Positions 38,559 through 51,677 are shown, counted from the first letter of the stretch. The stretch is 64,000 nt of DNA from Membranipora membranacea (GCA_914767715.1 OU612065.1:21266001-21330000), one strand, 5' to 3'. Notes: a model not told the origin generated them from the letters alone. Program-made: numbers and translations.

Positions 38559-41500
38559 TCGGAGAGGCCTGATCATGACTGAAAATGCTGTACTTAAAAT
38601 TATAAAACACATTTTTGTTTTGATGGCCATGAATTTGACCAAACTGTATCTACTTGATCCTTATTAATAAAGCAAAAGCAAATAACATATCGCTCATTCA
38701 ATATAACGTACATACAGTACCAGTAGATTTTTACTTGCTAAATTTTACTTAACTTATAATTGCGCACAGCTGCAACTCTTTACATGTCCTGTCTTTTCTT
38801 GCTGAGGGATAAGTCACCAAAAGCTTTGTGTTTGTAAAAAGTTTTCTGCATTAAATCTATGACTTTCTGCAGTTGATAGTTGCACATAGCGACAACTTTT
38901 AAGAATATCAATGGGCAATGTGTTTATATGCATTTACACACATAGATGGGGGAACTAAAAAAAGGATTTTGTATGAGGAAATTCTGAACCCACCCCAAAA
39001 TCCAGAAATCAATAGCACTCAGAGTCGTCTGCACAACTAACAGCTAATTCCAGAATCGAAAGGTATATGGTTAGAAACACAGTGATCTTCGCACTTTTCC
39101 AAAATTGGTTTTTACATGTGAATATCTTGGCAACCAGTTATTCAATTTTGATTCTGTTTTTTTATTACACGTACACACAGACACAAAATAATTTTAATAC
39201 TGCTTGAACCTCAATAAGGTGTTGATTAAATAGGATTAATTAAAATAATCAGCTGTGATCGGAAACAAACATAATTTCTAAAACGACTAGGATGAAAAAA
39301 CCTTCAGGAATTTGTTTGATATGATCTATCTCATGGTACAATCAAGGGGGTTTTGATCGGATTATCCAAACCAGAGATAATCCACTGTTCATCCCAGCTG
39401 CCTGTATATTGATGATGAGAATAATTGGAAAAAAAATAGCTGAATTTTTTGATGAAAAAAACTATATAGCTGTTTCTCTCTTAGATAAAGAGATAATCAC
39501 AGATTAAAAAATTGGAGTAAATGAGGTCTCAGCTCAGTTTATGTTATCTAAGGAACGTCGATGTAAACAAACAAAATACTTCCTGCTGATGAACGATCTG
39601 CGCTGATTAAAATATGATATGAATCTATGGTAACAAAAATATAAAATAAAATACTACTGGTTCACTATTAAATGGCTTCTACTCTGGAGCGAAAGCAGTT
39701 CTTTCCCAGACTAGTTCCAGGTTTGATGTCTCAACACCTCTCTGATGGTAATTTTTTAAAATGTTATGAGAGGGTCGTCTAGTGCATGCATGTCCAACCT
39801 TTTTTCGGATTCGGTAAAGTTCTGTTTGGCAGCATACCAATTGGTCGCAGTTTTTTTCTGCAAATTTTACTTGAGATACAGATAAGAATGGGGAATATCC
39901 AGGCCTTTATCTGTGGGTTTTAAAGTGGTAGGGCCAGGCGCTAGGACATGTGGTATTGGGCCACCCAAAAAATTATTTTGAAACAAAGGTGGTTATTAGG
40001 CACTCCAGCCCTATTTGGAAAAAAAACTAACGAGCAATCCGCCACATGAATCTTTGTGTCACAATTGATTTACAGGGACATTAAATTATATCTGATCGTT
40101 TATCTGTTTGATACCTTGAATTGAAATTCAGTGAACTTATTGCGGAGGTTTGTAAATGTCTATCAACAAATTTGGGCAGTGATTGGAAAGATCACATGGG
40201 AGTCCTAAGGGGTGGAAGCAGAGCTTGAATTAACTGCTTACAGAGAAATTGAGGTTTTACAGTCAAGAAAATATGTGATTTTGCTAGATTGTTCGTGAAT
40301 AGGATAAGAAGAAAAGTTTTTGTGCTAGCAAGTTTTCTCAAAATTCGAATTTAATGATCATCACAGAGCAACATGAACATATTAAATCAGATGATATTTA
40401 AGATGGGACACCATGACCATGTTGACAGTGAAACCTCACAGGAACAAATCCTTGGCCCCTCTGCAACCAATTTAAAACATGCCATGTGAAATAATATAAT
40501 ATAATCTTTATTTCAAACCATCGGTATGGTACCTGAAGAAAAGTGGCCACCCTTACAGCTTTTGATACAAGAAACAAGGCAATGTTTTTAAGCATTGCCC
40601 ATATGGCTGTGGAGGTATGTTTCGAGACAGGCTGTAGTGCTGAAGAATAGCTCACATGTTTTGGTTTTATATTTGTTGGTGAGCTCCAAACATGATAATA
40701 ATTATAGAAATTTCCCAATGAAAACGGTAGTACTAGTATAATTCCTTCATGATCCTTTGTGATTCAAATCATCTGGTAATGATAAACATAAATAGAATCA
40801 ATATAATATTTGGGCTATTATGGCAAGTTTAGGTTTTCTTTTCCTAAGTTTACCTGCTTTACTACCCATGAACATATCCCTTTAACTACGATAGAGCAAC
40901 AATTGAACATTTCTTTGTGCGCTTCCTGATATATCTGTTGTGACGGAATAATGCAGAATTTCCTATATATCTTTGACTTTTAAACAAGATGTGAAAATGT
41001 GTTTCAACTTTTTCTGTTGTAAGGGTGCATTTGGCCAAACAATATAATATGACCAATTTGGCCAAGGTTGAGCATGGCTGCAGTAGTGTAGTCTCTAACC
41101 TCCAGGCTTTATTGCGAATGCGACTGTCAATATGTCAATATCTGTTAAAACCCTGAATGTTTCACTTAATTTTACCAAAGCTTTGAGCATTGAGATATCA
41201 CAGAGATGGGTTTACAGATTAAAAATATATTGATTGTAATTTCGATGAAAAATTCATCCTTGAGAGCATTTAGTGTTTCATCCGCAATATAAACTGGTGG
41301 TTTCCAACTTCTTTGTCATGCAGTCACAGTCATTATTTTGGTACAGACGGATATTTCGAAGTAGTAGTACTACTGTTAATTGTCTAGTTTGATTTTTCAA
41401 AATTTATGATGGTTGAACATGAAAGTGATGGTGAAACGCCTATTGAAAGTTTTAGGTTTTGCATTATACTAAATTAACTGCATCTGATCTTTCCACCTGT

Positions 41501-42775
41501 CAGACATGTAATCCAAAGGTAGAAAACACTGATGGGTCATGAGTGAGGTTTAATTTTGAATGTATTTTGTCAACTAAATGCTTAAGCATCTTAGTCTTTG
41601 TTCTTCATGGTTCTTTCTCTTGGCTATAAAAAAAACACCCAGCAGGCAGTGGTTACAACAGAAACAAATCACCTTGACCCTTGTGTATTGCATGGCTTAA
41701 TATATTATTTGATCTTAATAGTTGTTTACTGGTGATATCTAAATAGTAAACACTCAATATTCAGCCACAATATATACAATTGGCCAGGGGCCGCAACATT
41801 TTGCTCGATACAGTACGGCTATGACTGACTCAAATTATCAAAGGTAGCAAACCTTTCTTGCTCTGTTCTGTGACTTATTAATGTATTGAAGAGATTCAAC
41901 AGAGAGCCATCAGAGCCATTGAGTTGAGCTGCAGGTACTCATATTTTGCAAGCAAAACCTATACACAATGCCCTACAGGATGAAAATACTCACCCATTTG
42001 AATTTAGCGACCTGGTTAAGACTATTCAAACTGAAAATATTAACAGTGAACGTTGGTTTTTTTTAAATACTCAGTGTATGATATCATTTGCAACTTTGCT
42101 ATCACTTTTACTAAATAAGCAAAACTTTCCATCATGTGAGGTAATCTCGAAGATTCCGAGGGCAGGTTATTCTTTTAACATCAGTTTTTTAGCACATTTT
42201 CCTTTCAATTGAATTGCTTGAGAACTTATCTCCCAATTTATATTTCCCCTTAATACATGCATCCATATATTGATACTATCTCACAGGGGTGTCTGAAAGT
42301 CAATGTAATTGGGCAATCAATCCGAACTGGTTTGGCATAAACCGATAGAAAAGAGGTTTTGATTGACGGTCAGAAAATTTAGTGGCTGATGGTAATTGCA
42401 TGAGTGGCATTTATCGAACCGCTTCTTTTGTTGGATGGGCAAGGAAACTCTAGATGGATGGACTTGGCTCTACACTGTTCAGGCATGCTCAGAGAGATGA
42501 ATATCTTTCATCGGTGAGCGTAACAAATTTTCGCAACAAAAATAGACAGGGCAGTCACATATAGGTTGATATCTACACTTAGTTGAGTAAAATCTAGCGA
42601 GAATAAGTCTTCTTGTACTGTATGTACGTTATAGTGAATCAGCAAGATGTTTTTGCTTTTGCTTTATTAATAAGCATTAAGTGGATACATTTTGATCAAA
42701 TTCATGGTCAACAAAACAAAAATATGTAATGTAGTTACACGTTCAGCATTTTCAGTCATGATCAGGCTTCTCTGA

Positions 42776-42967
42776 TTATGAAACATATCCTCCGATTCCA
42801 CCATTGTTGGTACCTCCTCCTGAGTTGTTGTTTCCGTTTCCATTACCGTTAGATCCGCCTCCTGAGTTTCCGTTACCGTTTCCATTAGAACCGCTACTAG
42901 ATTTACCTCCACACTGGGCGACAGCCACAGCAACAACTAGAAGGAAGAGTGCTCTTAGTGCAAGCAT
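42776..42967 (-). CDS. Secreted Gly/Asn-rich peptide, 63 aa (unit 3, minus)
   Basis: Same protein as the unit 2 minus copy. The promoter side differs: near 43130-43160 the TATA-like box is followed by a longer A run on minus (TATAAAAAAAACC) and altered bases before the donor, so this copy may be expressed differently or not at all. Confidence 0.75.
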   Translation of the reverse strand: MLALRALFLLVVAVAVAQCGGKSSSGSNGNGNGNSGGGSNGNGNGNNNSGGGTNNGGIGGYVS

Positions 42968-43229
42968 GGTGATGGCAAGATATATTCTGAAAGAAAGAAA
43001 GCGAATCTCAAATCGTGACAGAAGAAAAGTAAATATACAAAATTGCTTGTTGTCTTTGCTTGGTTAAGATGAGTGGACATGTTATTTCATAAAAAAGACA
43101 AACCGCAAATTAATTTTGCCTTACCTTGATTGAGTTGGTTGGTTTTTTTTATAGTCTGACAGTCAAGCCGGATCATTCTGCTATTCCATTCTATATCCTG
43201 TATTATATTGATCGATTTAATCACGAACA

Positions 43230-44227
43230 CATAGTGATAACAAGGTTTTTAAAATAAAAAAACTTTAATGATGCTATATTGATACTTCACTGTTTCCTGT
43301 ACCACTGGCATGTTAAGATCTGTCAAATGATAATCACAGCAATTTGGCCTACACGTCTTATGACTAGACATCAAGAATGCCACAGCATTTCTCAATTGTT
43401 ATTAACAAAAATGGTTATTCAATTTTAATCAAATCTGTCTCATGAGACTGAATGTTCTACTGAAAGGGGCAGTGTTGCTTAAAAGAATCATTGTGACTTG
43501 ACACCACACAGACAGGCATTTTGTTAGTAGATTATGCAATTGCCAGTTAGAAACTTAGCTGTGTTATTAAGTAAAATATTACCAAAACTAGTAAGATAAA
43601 TCCTGCTAGCCTGGTCTCTGCCCTCGTGATAAGATCGAGACTAATCTAATTAAATGTGTGGGGAATATTGAACTTCGGAACAATTATCATTAGTTAGCAG
43701 TCACATCCTTTATGTCAGGTCTTGGAAAGTTTGGGCCTAAAAACAGTTGATCACTCTATGGAAGACAGTGTTTTACCTTGAAGATTCGTAATGTACCCGT
43801 CGGTCAGAGGAGGTTTTGTTCATTACGCTACGTTATAGCAGAGCTACATTTCCAATTCTGACCATATTAAGGATCGATGCAGAATTGAGCATTGGCAAGC
43901 ATGTATGTTGGTAACTAAATTTATTGAACTTGGGTTATTAACTTGGGAGTTCTCAATTTCCATGTGTTAGTATTGTTTACATCCCATCAGATTTTTTCAT
44001 ATCAAGAATATCGATGATGACTTTTCATACTGTTGCCATTTCTTCTCAATGGCAGGAAGGAATGAAAGAATTAAATTATATAGAGCAGAGCTACATTGCC
44101 ACTTCTGACCATATTAAGGGTTGATGCAGTATTGAGCAATGGCAAGCACATAATATGTTGGTCATCAAATTTATTGAACTTGGGTTACTAACTTGGGAGT
44201 TCTCAATTTCCAAGTGTATTAAAATAG
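43230..44227. repeat. Tandem array unit 4, truncated (about 1 kb)
   Basis: Matches the first kilobase of unit 3, including the internal duplication, and stops after TTCCAAGTGTATTAAAATAG, where unit 3 continues with GTTAATTGATAAG. Marks the right boundary of the array. Confidence 0.92.
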
Positions 44228-44256
44228 TTATTTTTCATCATTAGCATATTTTACAG

Positions 44257-44306
44257 GTCAAGACCCAACGTTATCAGAGTCAGATGAAGATTGTGCTATT
44301 GTCTAG
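44257..44306 (+). CDS. Possible orphan 3'-terminal exon
   Basis: Directly after the array boundary, acceptor CATATTTTACAG is followed by a short frame ending QDPTLSESDEDCAIV and a TAG. The acidic tail and good acceptor resemble a last coding exon on plus. No upstream exon was found next to it, and it could be chance. Confidence 0.2.
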
Positions 44307-45680
44307 AGCTTAATTATAAATTTCCAAGAGAAAAACACATTCGGGACCACTAAAATAATCCTGTGTTGAAGGGAATGAACAGGTATCAGCCATATCCTTG
44401 ATATACTAGCTCAACTCTACTACATAATCAATATACTCCGGAAAATTCACGTTAACCTTGGAAAAGACATTATAGGAGTCCTGACTGCACTCAACTCTCA
44501 TGAAAAATATGTACATTGTATTTTATTATCATACTGAACTGACTCTCTATTTATATATGTCATTGTATTGCATCTTCCTGTTCAAGAAAAATGGCAAACA
44601 AAAGTTTATATCTCCTTGCATGGTTGTCATGAAAAGTTATATAAAATATGATATCCTTATCACTTTCCTCCCAGTTTTAGCTACTACCATTCTAACCAAG
44701 AAAGGAAAATTCAGGTCGAGCAAAAATTTTCCTCCGCATAATTTTAGTACCCATAGACTTCTACCTCATAAAGCTGAAAATACTCATCAGAGGTTTGTTG
44801 GACAACCTTGATATATCTTCCATAGATGGGTGTATTACACTCCACATCCTCAACAAAATCAAGAAAGCCAACTCTTGTGGCGCAGGAGGTATAACTTCCA
44901 GGCTGTCCATCCGTGGCGACCGTCAATACCAAGTCCTGACAATCTGCAAAAAAAGCAGCCATCTATTCATTACTGTTGATTTCAGGAGAGAAAGTGATAT
45001 TCAGGTAGTCATGCATTATATTATTCACAATATTGGAGCACACTCAAATCAATTTTCTGAGAGACTTTACTAGATGAACCATTGAAGAGAAAGCCTGAAA
45101 ATATTGTCAAATAAAAAATACATTTTGTGCTGTGTTATGTTTTAATTTTCAATCAGAAATTGTGCTCTCACCTCATTGGGAATAAGATGTGGATCATTAA
45201 AAAAAAACCTAATAAGACAGTACTAGTCTGCATATTCTGGCAGCTGCGTATTTTAATTTAGTGTTATTTATTGTAGCTGTTTATATGTATGCATATGATG
45301 TGATCATATCTACTGTACCAGAGTGTTGTGTACTGCTGAACAAAATGTGCTGGTATTTAGGGGTTCTCCGAAACGAAACCATGAGCCAAACCATCCAATC
45401 AAATTGAGAATACAGAAAAATCCAATCAAATTAACTACAGTGAAAATAAACTTTTCATTTAACAAACCTTTATCCTGCCTCCGCCAAAACTTCACGCGCT
45501 CTATCCAGAATTCATCTACCAGGTCTATCTCAAACCATGGATCTTGTTGTTTAGTCAACAACATGAGGCTGTCATACACTGAGAGTCCACTCTCCGCAGG
45601 CGTATAATACCCATCCACAATATTAGACCCAGAGTAGTCTCTATTACTGTAGGAACTGACTAATAGTGACTGATGGTGAC

Positions 45681-46085
45681 TGACTCATGGAAAGACATGT
45701 GACAGCATGGAAAGACATGCTGACAAGCTGGAAAGACAGCTTAACCTACTACAAGGGGTCCCAGCAATGGGCCATGTAAGGCCAATAACCCTAACACGTA
45801 CGCTGTGTTTCATAGGGTGGCAATGGTGGATTGGAATGTGCTGTGGGATGAGAGAACACAACTCCGAGTAGTGAATAGCGGGCTATCTAATTAGCGCCAT
45901 CGACCCATTCTTTTTTTGGGGATGGTGAGATGGCGCAATCGGTTAGCGCGCTTGCTATTCACTGCCAGGCGATTAGTGCCGCAGGAGTTGTGGGTTCGAG
46001 CCCCACTGGGGGAGCTTTCATTGTTGATTGTTCCAGCCCCCAGCACCCTCGGGTGTATACCTCTCCTGTGTACTTGTCTACTGAC
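45681..46085 (+). mobile_element. tRNA-derived SINE, copy 1 of a tandem pair
   Basis: Contains an A-box-like TGGCGCAATCGGTTAGCGCG (about 45930-45949) and B-box-like GGTTCGAGCCC (about 45992-46002), with a body of AGACATG-rich repeats. Repeated head to tail with a period of 405 bp. Inserted in the discoidin N-half exon of lectin copy A. Confidence 0.8.
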
Positions 46086-46474
46086 TGACTCATGGAAAGA
46101 CATGTGACAGCATGGAAAGACATGCTGACAAGCTGGAAAGACAGCTTAACCTACTACAAGGGGTCCCAGCAATGGGCCATGTAAGGCCAATAACCCTAAC
46201 ACGTACGCTGTGTTTCATAGGGTGGCAATGGTGGATTGGAATGTGCTGTGGGATGAGAGAACACAACTCCGAGTAGTGAATAGCGGGCTATCTAATTAGC
46301 GCCATCGACCCATTCTTTTTTTGGGGATGGTGAGATGGCGCAATCGGTTAGCGCGCTTGCTATTCACTGCCAGGCGATTAGTGCCGCAGGAGTTGTGGGT
46401 TCGAGCCCCACTGGGGGAGCTTTCATTGTTGATTGTTCCAGCCCCCAGCACCCTCGGGTGTATACCTCTCCTGT
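46086..46474 (+). mobile_element. tRNA-derived SINE, copy 2 of a tandem pair
   Basis: Nearly identical to 45681-46085, starting again at TGACTCATGGAAAGACATG and ending at CCTCTCCTGT, where exon sequence resumes (ACTCTGTGTCACATC, aligned to ACTGGTTGACACATC of copy B). Confidence 0.8.
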
Positions 46475-46703
46475 ACTCTGTGTCACATCTTTTCCTAGAA
46501 TCGGTTGGGAGTATGTATAATTAGACATTCACAAATGTATCACATTCCCATGATTAATCTACTAAGTTGTGAGCTTTCAAATTATGAAACACAAAAAATG
46601 CTCAATGACACAGACAGTACATTGGAATCTTATGAGTATGAGTAATGAGTATGTGTATTGCAAGGCAAAATGCATTACATTACCTACCTCTAGAGAGAAG
46701 GGT

Positions 46704-46811
46704 GCTGACTTGGCTGACTTGGCTGACTTGGGTGACTTGGCTGGCTTGGGTAACTTGGCTGACTTGGGTGACTTGGCTAACTTGGGTAACTTGGCTGACT
46801 TGGGTGACTTG
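46704..46811 (-). repeat. Coding minisatellite, 9-bp CAAGTCAGC/CAAGTCACC
   Basis: Twelve 9-bp repeats in frame in the linker exon of lectin copy A, encoding QVT, QVS and one QAS. Copy B has a single QVS at this place, so the exon grew by about 108 bp while keeping frame. The added Ser/Thr-rich stretch could be O-glycosylated (inference). Confidence 0.9.
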
Positions 46812-47764
46812 GCTGGCTGGGTGTAGAAGAGATCTAAAAACATGGCTGCCAGTGGTTCTGCTGAACTGACCTGTTAAATAAATATTTACATCGAAAATAG
46901 AGACAGGAAGATGAAAGTGTACATCCTGATGTTACAATCAACTAAGATATAATGACATCCTTATTTCGCAACCTCTTTTATCCACAAGAAGAGACATACA
47001 AAATTGTTCTAGTGATTAGGATGTTTATTGGGGATAGGGTTGGAAGGTTTTTCAATTCAACCAGGGATGAGATTGTTATCCATGTTGAATTTGTAAATGT
47101 CTAATTGTATAATAGCTTGTGCCTTGAATATTAGTATAGGTGACATCAATACTTTTTTCATAAGATAATATTAACACTGTAATCTCCAAATTCAGATAAG
47201 AATATTATAGTTGCTTTAGAATCTTGGCTAGCTGAATTCACTCCAATACCATACCTTCCCCAAAACCCGTGTCCAACAAGCACTCGCTTGTCTGAGGATC
47301 GTAACTAAACGTAATGCAGTCTATCTCCAAGCATTCTTGAGAACAAATCCCTAGTAATGGTGTATTAAGCTGTATCTGGTAGGAACTGGTGCTGTCGTCA
47401 ATACCTGTTTGGTAAATTTCAGCGTGCTGCTGATCGTCGTTTGATAATACACCTGAAAGGAATTATACTTGTGAGGATTGATAAAGGAAAGTGATTATTT
47501 TCTATCTCGACATTTAAATTATAATGTTTCGCACCATAACTTGATCAGCAAAAATAAAATTTATTATATCATATTTATACATGATGAGTTGCCACATCAA
47601 TATAGAAAAAAAACACTGCAAACAGATTGTTGATGAATGCATATGCTTGATATAAAAACTTGAATTAAAAACTTGAGACATTACATACAGAGAGAAAACG
47701 TACCACATAAAAAGGATAAAACAAGTAACAATTTGAACAGCTCGAGTATGGTAACTGTCTCCAT

Positions 47765-49594
47765 TTTAGATGCTGAAATGAACCAGCCTGTCACATTGAC
47801 CATCACAGCAGTGAGTGTGAAACATGGAGATCGATCTTAATCATTTGAAATGAAGTCAATTATCTTTGTTATTTCTATTTTTATGTAAAATATGATGCTG
47901 AATAAAGACAAACACCAGAAACATGAGTATAAAGTTAATTAATTTTTACTATTTATAGAAGCAAGCGTTTCATTTAATCCATGGTTATGTTTGATAAATA
48001 GCTGATCTGTCGGCTGGTTCAATATATTTCGAAATGAAATAACAACGAATATTCAATAACATTGTGTGGAGAAAAGCTCACTGACAGTCGATAATGTGAA
48101 ATCATATCCTAGCTGTGAACTTTTGATCTCCTTGATAATTATTTGTACATGACTCAAAAGACCAAAGATGGCAAAAAGTGCTCCTGATCTTTTGAGGCTG
48201 TTTCCCTTTATTCACCGGTAGTTTAAGGATACAAAAGTAAATTTGAAATAAACCTACGAAGCTTTGTGTACATCCCGTAGTTTTCGGCTAGTAGCTGGGC
48301 TGTACTCAAAGGAAGGGAGGTGGCAGCGGGCCATGGCCCTGCCCCCTTTTTCAAGAGGTCGAATACAAAATAATCTAACACCCGTGAAAATCAATGAAAT
48401 CAATTATGAAATTATATTAACAATCTCTTTATAGTTATGTCGTTATCTGTGGGTTTTAGTGTTTGAAATCGCCTCCCCTGTACATCTATCATGTACATGT
48501 TGGGCATTTACTGTATAAGCCCAATAATCTTCTACTTCAATCTGTTTTAGAAAACTGTAAATGCTGAATCTCTCAACAAAAGTTTAATGAATTTAGTTGT
48601 CTACTATTGGACAATGTCTCCTGAAAATAGATATGTGAATTTTTGATCTATGTAGACAAAAGCAGTATCACATAACTTCTGCAGAACTGCTGCTAGACTG
48701 CGTATTGCTTTGGTGTTTCGTGTCATTCAATCCCTCAGACGATTCTGTTTGCGGATCCACACATTGATGCCTATATAATGATGTCTAAGCTATGATGTTG
48801 ATAAAAATTCATAATTTTCTATTTTTCTTATTTGCATTTTTACAGGTTGTGACGAAATATTAGAAGAGTGATGATTATCATATTCAGATACGCATAAAAC
48901 AAAATTATTATAAATTCCTGCCTGAAAAAGTCATCTGAGAAAACCAATCAGTTGTCAGTCATAGGAAGTGTTCATCTTCCTGTTGGAGAGAGCAAACTCT
49001 ACGACAGAACAGTATATTCCTGAAAATTCATGTTTACTTTTGAAGAGACAGACAAATTTGTTGAGCCCTCACAGCAAACAACTCTGATGAAAAGAATGAA
49101 TGTATATTATTTATATATATATATAACTTAACGTCCCAATATATCCTCAACCGGGCACACTACCGGTTGATCGATATGTATAGCACAATTATGTCAGTTT
49201 GGAAAAAAACAGAGACAATTCAAACGAGAGGCAAAAGATAGTTGAATCCTAAGGGCATTGCTCTTGCATTGCTGATGCCACAGTCAAAAAGAGTCATATG
49301 TAAAATAAATAGAATACACAATGTAAGAAAAAGACATGAAGGATTAAAGAAAGGAGAAAGCAGTATAAGATAATAATGATTCTTCCACACAATCTTAATG
49401 CTAATAAACTTCAACCTATTGAGGCAGAAAGCATGTAACGAATGTTGGACAACCGTCATATAACTCCATAGACCGGTCACTTACACTCCACACTCTATAT
49501 GTGATTTAGGAGATCATATTTGTTTCCCGATATAATATTTTCTACCAAACCACAGAACGGCTATATTGGGAAAAATGTTTTGTTCCCGATAAAG
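47765..49594. other. Intergenic, part of the lectin duplication unit
   Basis: No gene seen. Stretch 47860-48130 is clearly related to 54400-54660 and 58760-58990, the sequence upstream of the other lectin copies, so duplication included 5' flanks. Confidence 0.6.
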
Positions 49595-49793
49595 TTACTG
49601 CCCATTGACTTCGATCTCATGAAGCTGTAGCCTTTTGTCAACCGTTTGTTGTACAACCTTCATACATCTTCCAGTAACAGGTGAAATACACTCAACTTTC
49701 TCAACAAGATCTAGGAAGCCAATTCTAATGGTGCAGAGGGCATCATTCCGTGTTGTCCATCTTTCGCAACAGTTAGTGCCAAGTCCTGTACAG
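49595..49793 (-). pseudogene. Lectin-like copy A2, discoidin C-half exon only, frameshifted
   Basis: Reads GFLDLVEKVECISPVTGR.. QLHEIEVNGQ to a stop at 49595. It is 199 nt against 200 nt in copies A, B and D; one base is missing near 49745, shifting the frame of the first third. The acceptor TTTACAG of copy D is TTTACTG here. No PAN, linker or N-half exon was found between 49.8 and 54.2 kb. Clearly dead. Confidence 0.82.
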
Positions 49794-50807
49794 CAGTAAA
49801 AATTATTGTTAGAAGCCATTTGCTGGTTATTGTTTATTTCAGAAGCCGATTGAAAACCAGCGAAAGCATCTTTACTAATACACAGTTTGATGGCATTATG
49901 TCACTCAGAACTATGTGACTTGATGTGTTAAATGCCATAGATCTTTTTAATACAAATTTTACAGAGTTAACTCATTATGATTATTGCGATACTACAGCGA
50001 TGTGTGAGCGATAATTTGAGCGATGTGAGAGCGATCACTGGACCCCCTTTCAATTTTAAATCGTTCAGAAATCACTCACACATTTAAATTCGCTATTAAA
50101 TCACTCTCTCTATTGCTTTAACAATATCTTTAATTGGGCTCGCTGATTTCTCCTATCATGCAGCAGTATCATCTTTTCCGGTATGACAATTTTGGTCAGT
50201 TGTTGTTGAATAAGGGAGCTAATGAGGTACACTCTTGGGTATTAGAGGTTGATAGGCACGTCATTTGATAGTCTGGAGTTAGGCAATTCGACAGAAGTCT
50301 GAAATGTGAGCTTATTTTCATCATGTCAGTGTTTATTTTCTATTGACTGAGAGAGAAACTGGATAACAAGTATGAAGTAAGTCAAAGTCAGTCAAAGGCG
50401 GTGGACTGGTGGTAGAAGATTATTTCATATGCTGCCTGCTACAACTACAAACATAAATTAAGTATACATGATATCAACTTGCAATGACTAACCTACTACC
50501 ATAGAGTAGGCTGTTATTTGCCCATGTCCAGTGTTGTTTTAGGAGAAAGTTGCAAGAAGTTGCTAGATACATCATCATACTATCTATTAATAGCTAAAGG
50601 TAATTGAGCAAATTATGAACAAGTATAAAAAGGAAGGTGGTATGGTGCAGCACATTTGTGATATAATTAATACAAGGATTGATGAGACTCAGATACTATC
50701 ATGGTCCATAAGTTTGCTATAGCCTAAGTCTACATGTGATAATAAATATAATATAAGTAATAATAACATTCAGATGACGGGACGCAGCCGTAGCAGACAG
50801 ACATAAC

Positions 50808-51295
50808 ATCTTAAAGTGGTAGACAACCACAAAAGTTACATTTTGATATTTGATGCGTAATGATGTACTCCTTCTAAATTTGGATGTCAAAAATAAATGT
50901 TAAATTTGAAAATTTTAATCATTTCAATTACAAACTCTCTTCTACCATTAAAATTTTTGTTTCAGTAACACAAATACCCGTACTCTCCAAATAAAAATAT
51001 TATTAAAAAAAAATTATGTATAAAAGAATTTTTTTCTAAAATCGAAGCAGTTATCTTTTGTTGTTTCAATCTTGATATATAATAAGTCATCTCGGTTACA
51101 AAATCATCTACAAAAACAATATTATTGCTTTCAATAACAAAAAATGAGCTTTTTTTTTTAGATTATCATAGCTTCTCAACTTTATTCAGTTTATTGCAGC
51201 CATGGGGTGGAGGGGCCACTGACTGCCTTGTGGTGCAGATCCAAAGCTTATACCTTAGATTTGTATTGTTGAGTATGTTGCCTACTGGTGAAAGT
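50808..51295 (+). mobile_element. Dispersed repeat, second copy inverted at 60763-61235
   Basis: About 480 bp starting CTTAAAGTGGTAGACAACC. It includes AACACAAATACCCGTACTCT and GTTTATTGCAGCCA.GGGGTGGAGGGGCCACTGACTG. The other copy lies on the opposite strand in lectin copy C. No coding capacity and no clear terminal inverted repeat. Confidence 0.75.
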
Positions 51296-51677
51296 TAATT
51301 GCACCTTGATACGTATTTAGTGGTGCCAGTGTTGTCTTCTACTTTAAAGAATATGGAAGGACCACAGCAATATATAGTCTGGCAGCTAGTTCTGCAGTAG
51401 TTATGCAATGTTTTCACATTTAGAAATTTCAGAGCACTTTAGGGTTAAAATTAGAAATTGTCAAATGTTAGAAATTGTCCTCCCTTCTCATCTAAGAGCT
51501 ATGAGGTATTCATGTAGCCTAGTGCTGTGCCAACCTATTAAACTATTACTTCAAAATACTTAATCACCGGTCTTTTCACATATGTTCAAAATAATTATTG
51601 TTCCATTGTCAGGAGACATTTTACAACAGTAGACAACGATGAAAAAGATGCATATATCACAACCCTGACAACTGCTG

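Larger units (their letters stand above)
35275..43229. repeat. Tandem array unit 3 (7955 bp)
   Basis: Same order and gene pair as unit 2, including the 260-bp duplication. It is shortened by a deletion of about 520 bp at about 41130, corresponding to 32672-33185 of unit 2. Confidence 0.95.
44744..47764 (-). pseudogene. Lectin-like gene copy A (PAN + discoidin/fucolectin), interrupted
   Basis: Minus-strand exons: signal peptide 47764-47704 (METVTILELFKLLLVLSFLC), PAN/apple 47452-47255 (GICSQECLEIDCITFSY.. ECLLDTG), linker 46870-46688, discoidin N-half in two pieces (about 46520-46475 and 45660-45478), discoidin C-half 44943-44744 ending YEVEVYGY. Junctions that remain are all phase 1. Such proteins are usually secreted and bind glycans. 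A pair of SINE copies lies inside the N-half exon, brings in stop codons, and the acceptor found in copy B is changed, so a full product is unlikely unless splicing skips it. The linker is enlarged by 12 QV(S/T)-type repeats. Confidence 0.8.

Noticed and set aside
46704..46811. CRISPR-like direct repeats
   Set aside because: 9-bp units without spacers inside a coding exon of a eukaryotic gene.
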